Numbered from the stretch's first letter, positions 10,418 to 21,925 are shown. The stretch is 64,000 nucleotides of DNA from Strigamia acuminata (GCA_949358305.1 OX442316.1:10230001-10294000), one strand, 5' to 3'. Translations and numbers: made by a program. The notes: a model not told the origin generated them from the letters alone.

Positions 10418-11192
10418 CAATAAGATGCGCAAGAAACAATCCGCGCATATATCATCAAGGATGACTTGCAGAAAATAATAGAAATAAAATAGAATAAAAA
10501 TAATATAAGAAGTTGGAATAGCTGAAAAGTTAAAATAATATAAGTTGGAATAGTTGAAAAGTTAGAGAAAAAGGGGTGAGGTTGAAATTAAGATGATTCA
10601 GAAACAATGTAATGCGCATTGAGCTCCTTTGCGCATACATTACACAGAAGAAATCAGTGAAAAGGAATAGGATAAATAAATGAGAGAAAGGATGAAATAA
10701 AAGGTAAATATGGGAAAATTTAGGAAAAAATAAATGGGATGAAAACCATGCCCGTGACACCCCCCACCCTTTAAACTTTAATTACTTTTGTTTGTAATTA
10801 AGGTAAAAAGATCGAGCATGCGCACTCAAACAATACAATCATAATCATAAATAATCAAAAATAATACAATGAAATCATAAATAATCAAAAATAATACAAT
10901 GAAATCATAAATAATCAAAAATAATACAATGAAATCATAAATAATCAAAAATAAACAAGTAACTAACTAAAATTACTGGTATAACTCAAAAAGTATTAAG
11001 AACAGTTCAATATTCCTTTGACAAGAGATAATGACATGACATGGACGATACGATTAAAAAATTTGTATTTGTGCAAGTCACAGATTACGTTAAAATTGTT
11101 TCCATCGTACAAGTCACAAACCTTTGGGCAACCGTAATCTTCCAGATTGAGAGATGGAATCCCACATGCTGTTAACATGTCTCTTTACACAT
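10418..11192. other. AT-rich spacer between gypsy and BEL-A
   Basis: No gene is seen. It holds a short tandem repeat array and a CACCCCCCACCC-type block around 10748-10770. Confidence 0.5.
10843..10950. repeat. 30-bp tandem repeat, about 3.6 copies
   Basis: A 30-bp AT-rich unit starting AATCATAAATAATC is repeated with no visible differences at 10843, 10873 and 10903, followed by a partial copy. Confidence 0.85.
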
Positions 11193-11496
11193 TGTTGAAA
11201 CTGAATTTCAAAGGGGACATAAATTGGGAGTAAATAGCAAGTGACGCCATGTTTGGTCGCTAGAAGGTCACTTTGGTGACCCCAATGTAAAACGAGGAGT
11301 TTATGACTTTTAGAGGGGGAAAAGTTGGTTGGCTTGGTTTCCTGTCATAAAAATAAAGTTCACTGTCCAGATGTAATTCTGTGAGTGTGTACGTGTCTTT
11401 TTTGTCACCGGTAAAATCCAGTGAAATCACATCCATTTGGCTTTCTAAAACTATTTCAATCAAACTCCCAACAAATAACGAGTTGCTGCCGCAACA
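11193..11496 (+). repeat. 5' LTR of BEL-A
   Basis: 304 bp, starting TGTTGAAACTG and ending GCCGCAACA. No difference from the 3' copy was seen. Confidence 0.95.
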
Positions 11497-11498
11497 TT

Positions 11499-11516
11499 TG
11501 GTGCCGAAACCCGGGA
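11499..11516 (+). promoter_or_regulatory. Primer-binding site, tRNA-Phe
   Basis: TGGTGCCGAAACCCGGGA, 2 bp after the LTR, is complementary over 18 nt to the 3' end of animal tRNA-Phe (family ending TTTCGGCACCA). BEL-B has the same site. Confidence 0.9.
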
Positions 11517-11549
11517 AAATTCGAGAAATAACCAAGGAAATTACGAGGA

Positions 11550-14500
11550 ATGGATGAGTTGGAAAGAAACCGCACACAAAGAGATGCAATGAGGGCAAAT
11601 ATTCGAGCGCTGTTCAACACGTTGAGGAACGAGTTAAAAGCGGATCCGTTGGATGAAGCCAAACTCCTGTGCATCCAGGCACAGATGCGTTCGAAATGGA
11701 CGAAGATTGACAAACTAGATATCCTCGTGACCGACGGAATAACCGACATAAACGAAGTCGCAAACGATACGACGGAGGTCGAGGATTTTCAAGACGAGTT
11801 AATTGCCGCAAACACTCGATTGGAACTGACTCTGAAGGAGTTAGCTTTGATAAAAACGCAAGTACCACCGTTAATTCCACCGCCCAACCCGAACCCCAAC
11901 CCGGACCCACTCGTACTGAATTTGAACCAGCAATACAGTAATATGAAATTACCAAAGTTAGAAATCGTCAAGTTTCAAGGAACTCCAGAAACATGGACCG
12001 ATTTCTGGGCGAACTTTCAGCTGAGTGTACATAATAATCTCGCTTTACCCAAAACCGCAAAATTTGTTTATTTGAGATCACTAGTGGAAGGTTTGGCAGC
12101 CAACGCAATAAGCGGTCTCACCGTGACCGATGCAAACTACGATACAGCGATCGGCTTGCTAACGACCAGATTCGGTAAGAAAGAATTAATAATCAACGCT
12201 CACATGCAGAAATTTTTGGAGATCGAACCAGTGAAAAATAGTGACGATATTGCTGCGATGCGGAAATTATACGACTTTTGCGATCTACACGTGAAAAGCC
12301 TGGAAAATTTGGGAGTGGAGGCGACGACATTTGGCTCACTCTTGTATCCGATTTTGACACGAGCAACTCCGGACTCACTCCAACACGACTTCACACGCCC
12401 TCGAGGAGATTTGCCATGGTCAGTTAAGGAATTTCTAAGTTTTTTCCGTTTTGAGATCGAGATGCGAGAGAGGACGAGCGCGATAAAGAATAAAACCACG
12501 ATAATGGAGAAGAGGGAGCCCACCGTCAAGAAAATGGAGGAGGTAACGAAAAAATTAAATTCCAAACCTAACCCAAATGGCTCCGCTTCGGCGTTGTCAA
12601 CTTTCGTCTACAAGTGCACCTTTTGCCAAAAGGAAGAGCACACAAGCCCAGACTGTCCTTTGACTGTTCCAGAACGAAAAGCCGCCTGTTTGAAATCGAG
12701 GCGATGTTACCGCTGCCTAAAGGAAGGACACATCGCATCTAAATGCAAAACTAGGTTTAGATGTAAAAAATGCGAAAAGAGTCATCACACATATTTGTGC
12801 GATACGGAAGCCACGAAACCAAAAGAAGTGACGAAACCAAACGAAGTCACAACAATAACATCTGTTGCGAGTGGCGTGGGCATGGAATCAACCTTGTTTT
12901 TGCAGCTCCTGATGGTCGAGGTTGAAGGACACACGAAGAGAAAGAAGGTTCAATGTTTTTTGGATGGCGGGTCGCAAAAAAGTTTCGTGACTGAAAAATT
13001 GGCCAGCGAATTGGGATTAAAACAGACGGGAGAACAAGATATTACTCTGCTAACATTCGGAGAAATTGAACCGAAAACTACCAAACGCAGAATATTAAAA
13101 TTGAATTTGAATAATTGTCATGACACTACTTGTAGTTTGGAATTAGAAGCGCTCGAATCACCGTGGATCATGCAGTCAATGAAGACGAAACCCGACACGA
13201 AAATTTTGGACGAGTTAAAGAAGCGAAACATTCGATTGACGTACGATAACAATACACGAATGGACGACGGAATCGCCATACTCATCGGGGTAGACAACTT
13301 TTGGCGTGTAACTACAGGACGACAGGAGAGAATCGATACGAATTTGATGGCCATCGAGACTATATTTGGCTGGACGTTGCATGGCTCATCTGGGGAGAAC
13401 CAAACCGTTGTTTCTTCCATTGTTCGGGTAAACAAAGTAGAAATAATTGACAATAATGCTGAACTCCTAGAACGCTTCTGGAACCTCGAATCGATTGGGA
13501 TCAAACACGAGACTATGGTTGACCAAAACGAGGACGAACAAAAAACGATTGAGAATTTCGAAAAGGAGATCGAATGGGTTGACGACCATTACGAGGTCAG
13601 CCTGCCCTGGAAAATAAATCCCCAAGAACTAGACGACAACCGAGAACAAGCAAAACGAAGATTTTGGGCCTTGGTAAATAAATTTAGAAAAAACCCCAAG
13701 TTATATCTCCAATACAAGAGCGTAATTGACGAACAATTGAGGACGGGAATCGTGGAGAAGATCCCAAGTACGGACAACAACAGGGACCACCCGATTTACT
13801 ACATCCCACACCGTCCAGTTATCGATGAATCTCGCGCAACCACAAAACTCCGGATTGTATATGATGCGTCGTCACATGAAAAGGGCTGTTATTCTTTAAA
13901 CGATTGTTTGTGCAAGGGACCAAATTTATTGCCAAAACTTGTTAACATTCTCTTGAAATTTAGAACAGGAATAATCGGGATGCTCGGAGACATTGAAAAG
14001 GCTTTCCACCGTATTTGGCTGAAGATGAAGGAACGTGACGTAACACGATTTTTTTGGTTGGAGGACGGGTGGGATGGCAGTGAATCCGTGAAGATTGTCG
14101 AACTGCGTCAGACACGAGTATTATTTGGCTCAAAACCAAGTCCGTTTTTGCTGGGAGCAACAGTAAAACACCACGTAGAAGAATACGAGGAAGAGAATCC
14201 AAACACCTGTCAACGCTTAAACGATGATTTGTACGTGGACGATTTCATTACGAGTTTGAACGAGGTAACTGAGGCAATTCAAGTGTATCACGAAAGTAAA
14301 AACATTCTCAGTGAGGCTAATATGAACTTAACTAAATGGAAGACTAACTGTATCAAACTAAGAGAAGAATTTATAAAAGATGACCCGACCTGTGCCGAAT
14401 TGGTTTCCCAAACAGAAACTAAAGTTTTGGGGGTGAGGTGGGAAACTGAAACGGACGAATTGAGTCTAGATATTTCAGAATTACTTAATGAAGTAAAATT

Positions 14501-16850
14501 CACTAAGTACACTAAACGGTTTATAATTAAAGTAACAGCAATGGTGTTTGACCCATTGGGATTTGCTAATCCCTTTGTGGTCACCGCTAAAATTATATTT
14601 CAAGAGTTATGGAAATTAAATGTTGGTTGGGATACACCAATTCCAGAAAGTGTGAAAAAATCGTGGGAAAACTGGTATGTACAAATACCATACTTGGAAA
14701 ATTTAAAATTTAGTAGAAAATTATTAAACTGGGGAGGAATTTGCGTTGAAAAAAGGATTCACATTTTCTGTGATGCCAGCCCGCGAGCATATGGCGTAGT
14801 AGCCTATGCTCGAGTGCTGGATTCAAAAACAAAGTGTGTTAACGTTGATTTTATCATTTCTAAGTGCAGAGTGGCGCCATTAAAAGAGCTAACACTACCA
14901 AAACTGGAGCTCATGGGCGCATTGTTAGCAGCACGACTGATACCAACACTTCAGTCGACTCTTGGATGCGACAAGTTCACCGTGTGGACTGATTCGAAAA
15001 TAGTCCTGCACTGGCTACGTGAACCAAAGAATCGACCGGTGACGTTCGTCCACAACCGAGTTCGCGAGATTGGAGAAGTCATCAAAAAGGAAGACTGGAG
15101 ACACTGCCCAGGAAAAGACAACCCGGCAGATTTGGTGACGCGAGGGGTGAACGTGAGCGAACTTACCAACGACACGATGTGGATGAAAGGACCTTCCTGG
15201 CTGACCCAAGATGAGTCCACATGGCCACAAGAAGTCGAATCAACACAGCAGATCGAGGAAGAAGACAAGATCGTCGTGAGCGCAACACAAATGGAGATCA
15301 CAGTTCCTGAAATCGATTACAACCGCTTCAGTTCGTGGGAGAAATTGAAACGAGTGACCGCGTGGGTTTTCCGATACCTCACAAACTTAAAAACAAAACG
15401 TAAAAACGGAGACGCGATCACAAATGAAGAATTACAAACAAGCGAACAATATTGGGTGAAGTATCTACAACAAACCAACTTTAAAGAAGAAAACAAACGA
15501 CTACACGAGGGGAAATTGTTAGAAAAAACTTCATTGATATATAAACTTTCACCCATTTTAGATGAAAACGGCATTATTCGAGCGACACACCGGTGGGCGT
15601 TAGCAGACCTGACTCGAGACGTTCGTGAACCCTACATCATTCCTCATGCACATCCACTTACCAGACTCATAATACGTGACGAGCACGAGAAAACATTACA
15701 CGGTGGACTCGCAGATACGTTGGCCAGTTTTCGCGAGAAATTCTGGATATCGCGAGCAAGAAAAACGATTAAGTGCGTGCTCAACAAGTGTGTGACATGC
15801 AGGAAAGCACAGGGACGTTTAGCGAGAGAAAAATGGGGTTTGTTACCTATGGATCGTGTCTCGCCCTGTGAACCATTCGAGATTTGTGGTGTTGACTTTG
15901 CCGGCCCCCTTTACACAAAAGTGGGAGCCAAAACATACATCGCTTTGTTCACATGTGCAGTTACGAGGGCAGTTCATCTCGAGTTGGTCTCAAACTTGTC
16001 AACAGACCGATTTATAGACTCGATGAAACGATTTATTTGCAAAAGGGGAATTCCAAAAACAATTTATTCTGACAATGCAAAGACATTTAAAAGAACTGAA
16101 AAGGAACTTAACATATTTTTATCAAGTTTGTCACAGGAACAATTCCAGGGTTTCCTGACCATGAGGAACATAACGTGGAAATACATTGTTGAAAACGCAC
16201 CTTGGTGGGGGGGGTTTTGGGAGCGAATGGTTCGTTCTGTGAAGCTCGCCCTTAAGAAAACCATCGGGAAGAATGCGCTTGATTTCGAGGGACTCGCGAC
16301 GATATTGGCTGAAGTCGAGGCAGTGGTTAATTCCCGACCACTGACCTACGTTTACGACGATCCGAGCGAACACCCGCCCTTAACACCTTCACATTTCTTA
16401 GTAGGAAAGCGTTTGACGTATTTGCCGACTCTACCAAAGTTCTCGGTCGTTCCAGGCCGAAAAGATGAGATCCTGAGAGCCTGGAAACATCGTCAAAACT
16501 TGCTACAACTTTTTTGGAACCGATGGACTAAGGAATACTTGGTGGAATTAAAACAACACCGAGGAAATTCGAACAATTTCAAATTCAAAAGTGGAGATGT
16601 CGTGCTGATCGAGGACCAAAACCGACCGCGGTTAACCTGGAAATACGGACGCGTTGTGTCAACTAAAACCGGACGTGACGGGAAGATTCGGTCATGTGAG
16701 TTGAAACTCGCAAATGGAACAACCATGAGAAGACCCATCCAACGACTGTGTCATCTCGAAGTGGAAACGGAGGTCCACCCCCCCCCCCCCCCCCCGGGGA
16801 CGGGGGGACTGTTGAAACTGAATTTCAAAGGGGACATAAATTGGGAGTAA
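11550..16850 (+). CDS. gag-pol: BEL/Pao Gag-Pol polyprotein (BEL-A), 1766 aa
   Basis: A single frame with no break. In order: a helical N-terminus; a DUF1759-type Gag region near residues 130-240; three CCHC-like knuckles (for example CYRCLKEGHIASKC) near residues 355-425; a Pao-type aspartic protease with FLDGGS near residue 470; RT with YVDD; RNase H with FCDASPRAYG; an HHCC-type zinc domain; and a DDE integrase starting near GVDFAGPL, followed by a C-terminal DUF5641-like segment. The last part encodes a proline run from a C homopolymer at about 16778-16795. The frame then reads about 13 codons into the 3' LTR before its TAA. Codon use is less AT-rich than in neighbouring host exons. Confidence 0.95.
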   Translation: MDELERNRTQRDAMRANIRALFNTLRNELKADPLDEAKLLCIQAQMRSKWTKIDKLDILVTDGITDINEVANDTTEVEDFQDELIAANTRLELTLKELALIKTQVPPLIPPPNPNPNPDPLVLNLNQQYSNMKLPKLEIVKFQGTPETWTDFWANFQLSVHNNLALPKTAKFVYLRSLVEGLAANAISGLTVTDANYDTAIGLLTTRFGKKELIINAHMQKFLEIEPVKNSDDIAAMRKLYDFCDLHVKSLENLGVEATTFGSLLYPILTRATPDSLQHDFTRPRGDLPWSVKEFLSFFRFEIEMRERTSAIKNKTTIMEKREPTVKKMEEVTKKLNSKPNPNGSASALSTFVYKCTFCQKEEHTSPDCPLTVPERKAACLKSRRCYRCLKEGHIASKCKTRFRCKKCEKSHHTYLCDTEATKPKEVTKPNEVTTITSVASGVGMESTLFLQLLMVEVEGHTKRKKVQCFLDGGSQKSFVTEKLASELGLKQTGEQDITLLTFGEIEPKTTKRRILKLNLNNCHDTTCSLELEALESPWIMQSMKTKPDTKILDELKKRNIRLTYDNNTRMDDGIAILIGVDNFWRVTTGRQERIDTNLMAIETIFGWTLHGSSGENQTVVSSIVRVNKVEIIDNNAELLERFWNLESIGIKHETMVDQNEDEQKTIENFEKEIEWVDDHYEVSLPWKINPQELDDNREQAKRRFWALVNKFRKNPKLYLQYKSVIDEQLRTGIVEKIPSTDNNRDHPIYYIPHRPVIDESRATTKLRIVYDASSHEKGCYSLNDCLCKGPNLLPKLVNILLKFRTGIIGMLGDIEKAFHRIWLKMKERDVTRFFWLEDGWDGSESVKIVELRQTRVLFGSKPSPFLLGATVKHHVEEYEEENPNTCQRLNDDLYVDDFITSLNEVTEAIQVYHESKNILSEANMNLTKWKTNCIKLREEFIKDDPTCAELVSQTETKVLGVRWETETDELSLDISELLNEVKFTKYTKRFIIKVTAMVFDPLGFANPFVVTAKIIFQELWKLNVGWDTPIPESVKKSWENWYVQIPYLENLKFSRKLLNWGGICVEKRIHIFCDASPRAYGVVAYARVLDSKTKCVNVDFIISKCRVAPLKELTLPKLELMGALLAARLIPTLQSTLGCDKFTVWTDSKIVLHWLREPKNRPVTFVHNRVREIGEVIKKEDWRHCPGKDNPADLVTRGVNVSELTNDTMWMKGPSWLTQDESTWPQEVESTQQIEEEDKIVVSATQMEITVPEIDYNRFSSWEKLKRVTAWVFRYLTNLKTKRKNGDAITNEELQTSEQYWVKYLQQTNFKEENKRLHEGKLLEKTSLIYKLSPILDENGIIRATHRWALADLTRDVREPYIIPHAHPLTRLIIRDEHEKTLHGGLADTLASFREKFWISRARKTIKCVLNKCVTCRKAQGRLAREKWGLLPMDRVSPCEPFEICGVDFAGPLYTKVGAKTYIALFTCAVTRAVHLELVSNLSTDRFIDSMKRFICKRGIPKTIYSDNAKTFKRTEKELNIFLSSLSQEQFQGFLTMRNITWKYIVENAPWWGGFWERMVRSVKLALKKTIGKNALDFEGLATILAEVEAVVNSRPLTYVYDDPSEHPPLTPSHFLVGKRLTYLPTLPKFSVVPGRKDEILRAWKHRQNLLQLFWNRWTKEYLVELKQHRGNSNNFKFKSGDVVLIEDQNRPRLTWKYGRVVSTKTGRDGKIRSCELKLANGTTMRRPIQRLCHLEVETEVHPPPPPPGTGGLLKLNFKGDINWE
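16796..16809 (+). promoter_or_regulatory. G-rich polypurine tract before the BEL-A 3' LTR
   Basis: GGGGACGGGGGGAC directly precedes the LTR start, the expected place for plus-strand priming. It follows a run of about 18 C. Confidence 0.6.
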
Positions 16851-17113
16851 ATAGCAAGTGACGCCATGTTTGGTCGCTAGAAGGTCACTTTGGTGACCCC
16901 AATGTAAAACGAGGAGTTTATGACTTTTAGAGGGGGAAAAGTTGGTTGGCTTGGTTTCCTGTCATAAAAATAAAGTTCACTGTCCAGATGTAATTCTGTG
17001 AGTGTGTACGTGTCTTTTTTGTCACCGGTAAAATCCAGTGAAATCACATCCATTTGGCTTTCTAAAACTATTTCAATCAAACTCCCAACAAATAACGAGT
17101 TGCTGCCGCAACA
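16810..17113 (+). repeat. 3' LTR of BEL-A
   Basis: 304 bp, identical by eye to 11193-11496, and followed by the CACAT duplication. The stop codon of the polyprotein lies inside it. Confidence 0.95.
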
Positions 17114-17118
17114 CACAT

Positions 17119-17667
17119 TTCCTCCTTTGTAGGCTATAAATTCAGATCCAAACTCCACTTTACATGTTCGTATGTAAACTTAAAAATAATATTTTACAAT
17201 AATAATATTTTTATTTTTAAGAAATTTCTGATTCTCATCTCTCATATTCAATTATATAAAAATTTGCATAAAAATACACATCTTTTACAGGTCTAATAAA
17301 ATTTTAATAAAGTTTTTCATCTATCATATTCAATTAGATAAAAAATGTAACCAAATTGGAAATGAGAACACACAGGAAACATAGTGACCTTTATGCAAAC
17401 TTAAAAATATTTTTTACAATAATTATATTTTTTATTTTAATAAAGTTTTTCATCTATCATATTCAATTAGATAAAAAATGATACCCATCTTTTATTATCT
17501 AATTAAAACCCAATGTTTACATTTGACAACCAATCCCTAATCACATCCGGGGGGGTGTCATTAAATTTCAAGGAACTTCCTTACTTACTTTCAGGAAGGC
17601 AGCCACCTTGAAGTGATCTATATCCTCTTGTATACTACGGTACTCACCGACACTGTATACGATTGAA
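17119..17667. repeat. Upstream region of ABCG-A with two diverged repeat copies
   Basis: AT-rich. The phrases CATCTATCATATTCAATTAG and TTTTACAATAAT occur twice (about 17165-17345 and 17390-17480), indicating an old local duplication. No gene is seen; the promoter of ABCG-A is presumably near 17600-17667. Confidence 0.55.
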
Positions 17668-20600
17668 ATGGATTCAATCAATCTTGACCAAGTTGAAATA
17701 AAATCACAAAATCTTCACAAAGTTGAAATGAATCCACACAATTTTTTTGAAATTGCTTTGCATCCCAACCATAATCAAAAAAAGGAATCGACATCAAACA
17801 ATCAAGAAGTTATAGTGACTTGGAAAGACCTAAGTGTAACTTGGGTTCCACCAAAGAAATTCCACATCAAATCATGTTTCAAGGCTCAAACCAACCCACC
17901 GCCGAAACAAATACTTAATAACGGTATACACTTTTTATTATTAATCAATTATTTCACCTATTTTATCCAAAATTTAAGAATACTTTTTGATTTATTCATT
18001 TTTTTTCAGTTAGCGGCATGGCCAAACCTGGAGAACTATTGGCAGTAATGGGTGGAAGGTAATAAATAAATAAATAAATAAACAAATAAACAGATATCAT
18101 AAATAAAGTTTACAGGGATAATATAAAAATGTTAAACCAAACGGTGAGGCGCGAGCTGATTATTGGTGGGGCGCACCCATTATACATGCATAAATACAAC
18201 AAGCTTATTTTGCAAACTTTTGCAAATTTTTAAGCAAAATTATATAAAATTATATAAAAAATTATACAAAGTTTCATGCAAAATTATATAAAATTATATA
18301 AAAAATTATACAAAGTTTCATGCAAAATTATATAAAAATCTTTTTTTCTTCTTTATAGTAGTATATTTTTTAAAAATTTAATGCACTAGTAGATGAAGTG
18401 AGGCACAGAAGATCGCCTTGCTTAAAAAGTGGGGCGCGATGCCTAAAAGTTTGGGAACCCCTGGATTAAACTAATCTAAAAATATTGTTTTAGTGGTGCA
18501 GGAAAGACAACTCTCTTAAACACTCTCACAATGAAGCATCAAAAGAAGCTCACAACCTCGGGTAAAGTGTATATCAATAATCAACCTTTGACCAGTAAAA
18601 TGGTAGCTTCAATAGCGGCTTTTATCCAACAAGACAATCTTTTCATTGGCACTCTTACGGTCAAAGAACAACTAATTTTTCAGGTAAATTTCATTATAAG
18701 CATAGCGCAGCAGCTGCATTAGAAAAGTCAGATTAAAATGACTTCTAGACAGCAACTACAGGTCGAATCTCGTTATTGCGAACAGGTCGGGGAACCAAAA
18801 TTCGTTCTTAAGACAAGCAAACAAAAAATAAAATTCGGTATAACGGTGTTCGCAATAGCGAGGTTCGACCTGTATCGTCATTAAACTTTTGTCAAATTAA
18901 AGAAATACAATTTCAGGCACGACTTACCATGGGTAATACAACGTATACTGAAAAACTAAAGCGAGTCGACGAAGTCATGCAAGAGGTAGGCAATTAAACT
19001 ATACCTAATTTTTGATCGAAATAACTTATATGCCGCTTTTTATTAGTTAGGGTTAACAAAGTGCAAAGACACTTTAATTGGGATCGTTGGGCGTATCAAA
19101 GGTATCTCCGGTGGTGAAAAACGGCGTTTGGCCGTCGGTTGTGAACTACTGACAGATCCACGCTTGTTGTTCTGTGACGAGCCCACCTCTGGATTAGATA
19201 CATCCATGGCCCAAAGTGTAGTGACCATGCTACAAAACTTAGCAATGAAAGGCAAAACAGTCATATGCACAATCCATCAACCGTCGTCTGAGATTTATGC
19301 CCTCTTCGACAAGTAATTAAAGAATTTTTCAGATATTTCCAACGATATTTGACCTACCGGTAACTTACTTTCACTTTTGTTTTAGAGTTTTATTTCTAGC
19401 TGAAGGAAGAGTGGCGTATCTGGGCTCCAGAGATGGTGCTTTGCAATATTTTGACAAGTAAATAAATTATCACAACTTACTGGATGTTTTTATTTATTTA
19501 TTCATATATTTTTAGTTTAAATTTGAAATGCCCTAACAATTACAACCCAGCTGATTTTTTTATTCATACTCTAGCCATCACTGCGGATAACAAAGCGGAA
19601 AAATTAAACACGATTTCAGTAAGAATTTCCCACTATTTAGTAATAAAATAACTTTTTCTTCTTCTAATTATTTCCAATTTTTTCCAACATAGAAAATATG
19701 TAACTTTTTCGAAAAATCTGATAACAACGCATTAATGAAACAGGAAATTGAGTCTACAATAAACAACGAAAAAATAAACTCCACAGATCGAATAAAAACA
19801 AAACGGTAAGCAAAACATTAGAAAAAATTGATTTCCCTCGAGTGAAATTTTTGTTTTTTTATTAGATATAAAGTGCCATGGATTGAGCAATTCAGACCTG
19901 TAATGTGGCGTTCTTGTTTAAGTGTTTACAAAGACCCAATGTTGATAAAAGTGAGATTACTGCAAAGCTTGGTAAGTAATACGAAGTAGTTAATTGAGCG
20001 ATGGCAAATAATGAATTATTTCGTTGCAGTTAGTAGGTTTCTTATTGGGATTCTTTTATTACCACCCATACACGACATCTCCAAATGTAAACAACATAAA
20101 CGGTGCCATATTCGTTCTTATCATCAATCTTACATACCAAAATTTGTTTGCTGTTATTCATGTAAACATAAACACAATGCAATTAAGTAAAGTAATTAAT
20201 ATGATTTAAATTATAATAGGTTTTTAGTTCTGAACTTCCCGTCTTTACTCGCGAATATTCCAGTGGATTGTACGGCTCTGGTGTCTACTTTTTCTGCAAA
20301 ACCCTAGCTGATGTAAATCAAATCTGTGACAACATCTTTAAAAAATTATACTTACCGCGGCGCCGCTATTGTTCATACCCGTGGAATTACTAATAGCGGC
20401 GCCGCTATTGTTCATACCCATGAAATGGGTTGGCGCGGCACCAAGTTTTGGTTAAGTCGGGATAAACAGTAGCGATTTGAGTGCTTAAACCTAGTTAGAG
20501 TTGGAGTTACAGGGAAGTTGGCTGGGAAATTGAGTGACATTTGTTCTAAGGTTAATGGATTGAATCTACAGAGTCTATCAGCAGTAACTTTTTCTATAAT

Positions 20601-21925
20601 GTGTTGGTGTGTAGTTTATGTATTATTAATTATTGTAGCATGCATATTTTTCGTATTGTGCGGACCAAAATTAATGGAGAGGAAAGGTTAATTTCACATA
20701 CAAAACATGTTACTTTTAAATGCAGCCCCAGTGGCTTCTCTGTGATGCATTTTGTACTGTTGACGTAAGAAATTATCACGTAATTCGTTTTAACAGGGAA
20801 CAAATGGTGTCATTGAGTGTATGCGCCGCACGTTATTAAGACGTGCCGCGTCACGTCATACAAACGTGCCGCGCAAGATCATCGAAACCGTACTTGCTTT
20901 TCGAATCGCCGCGCCAACCCATACTATGGGTATCAACAATAGCGGCGCCGCTATTGTTGATACAATGGATGTGCGGCAAGAAAATTTGCCGCGCCAATTC
21001 ATGCCGCGCCAAGTAATGCCGCGCGGAGTACTCGTCACCGCCAGTTTAATCTTCATTCTCGTAGCTAACTCTGCTTCATCTTTTGGTATGAATAGATTAG
21101 AAGTACAGTTGAAACTCTATAACGAATCGCGATATAACGAATTATTGATATAACAAATACCTAAAAATGGCTGGTTTGGTTGGCTGGCCATAGAACACCA
21201 TGTTAAAAAAATTTCAATATAACGAATTCTCGTTATAACAAATCTATTTTTTAGGTTCCTTGCGATTCGTTATAAAGAGTTTCGACCGTATAATCAAAAA
21301 TCAAAATTACGAGTCAACTCAAGTTTGTTTCTCTATTAATTCCAATAGGATATTTCATTTCATCCATCTCTTCATCAGTACAAATGGCTTTATCAGTTGG
21401 ACCTACTTGTGTGGTACCATTACTTCTCTTTGGTGGTTTCTTCTTATCAAAAAGGTAAAAACTTTTCTTTACAACAAAACATGTAGCTTAAGCTTATCTA
21501 ATTAATTTTTTATATATGCATTCAGTACCCTTCCATGGTACTTAACGTGGATACCACATGTGTCGTGGTTTGCATATGGATTTGACTCTTTGCTCCTGAA
21601 TCAGTGGAAAGGTATCAAACATATAGGTAAGTACGGTAATTCTTCGCGATAAGGGGTAATTTCTAAACGTTACATTAAACTATTTCTAGATTGCGATGTT
21701 AAAAGTAACAGCACGTGTGAAAAAAGCGGTTTTGAAGTTCTTCAAAGATATAATCTCGAATCAGTAAGAATTAAAATTGAATCGTAAATTTAAATTTGGT
21801 TTAATTAATATATTTCATTTCAGACTGAACTTCTGCCGCAAATTTTTGAACTTATTGCTCTTGTTGTATTTATCCGGTTGTTGGCCTATTTAGTTTTTGC
21901 AATACGAGCAAAAATAAAATCGTAG
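17668..21925 (+). CDS. ABCG half-transporter A (White/ABCG-like), membrane domain interrupted by a repeat
   Basis: Exons: 17668-17923, 18010-18058, 18494-18683, 18917-18985, 19047-19312, 19386-19457, 19516-19618, 19693-19805, 19866-19971, 20030-20161, 20220-20312, then 21349-21454, 21526-21626, 21690-21763, 21824-21925. The nucleotide-binding domain is complete: Walker A GGSGAGKTT, IQQDNLF loop, signature ISGGEKRR, Walker [12 protein letters not shown]-loop TIHQPSS. The 58-bp exon and the first half of the 78-bp exon that ABCG-B and ABCG-C use for the middle membrane helices are absent; GC-rich repeat DNA stands there. An open stretch 20797-21085, preceded by a good acceptor (TTTTAACAG), has exactly the right phase at both ends and could serve as a repeat-derived exon. 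The result is either a 706-aa chimeric protein or a pseudogene. Exon 1 corresponds to fused exons 1 and 2 of the paralogues. Confidence 0.7.
18113..18463. mobile_element. hAT-like non-autonomous element in ABCG-A intron 2
   Basis: The right end reads AGTTTGGGAACCCCTG, typical of the terminal repeat of hAT relatives; the left end near CAGGGATAA is weak. Inside is a roughly 46-bp AT-rich tandem duplication (18233-18330). Confidence 0.45.
18757..18873. mobile_element. pogo/Tc1-like MITE in ABCG-A intron 3
   Basis: 117 bp with 27-bp terminal inverted repeats (25 of 27 matching) that start TACAGGTCGAA, flanked by TA. Related to the elements at 21104 and 32286. Confidence 0.75.
20355..21030. mobile_element. 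GC-rich repeat element replacing ABCG-A exon 12
   Basis: The palindromic core GCGGCGCCGC occurs three times (20358, 20396 and 20942). The segment 20394-20439 reappears inverted at 20908-20953 with about four mismatches, giving 46-bp inverted repeats. The right part repeats CCGCGCCAA-type units. Composition is strikingly richer in GC than the host intron. Boundaries are approximate. Confidence 0.6.
21104..21290. mobile_element. pogo/Tc1-like MITE in ABCG-A, before the 21349 exon
   Basis: 187 bp. The left end TACAGTTGAAACTCTATAAC matches the reverse complement of the right end with few changes, and TA flanks both sides. Same family as 18757 and 32286. Confidence 0.75.

Larger units (their letters stand above)
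11193..17113 (+). mobile_element. BEL/Pao LTR retrotransposon BEL-A, intact
   Basis: The LTRs at 11193-11496 and 16810-17113 are both 304 bp and identical by eye, begin TG and end CA. The 5-bp target duplication CACAT lies at 11188-11192 and 17114-17118. Immediately inside is a tRNA-Phe primer site, then one long gag-pol frame. Identical LTRs and an uninterrupted frame point to a recent insertion. Confidence 0.95.

Noticed and set aside
20821-21153. A stand-alone 110-residue gene starting at 20821
   Set aside because: Its second half is the ABCG-A membrane exon in frame; it is better explained as part of a chimeric exon or a chance frame in the repeat.
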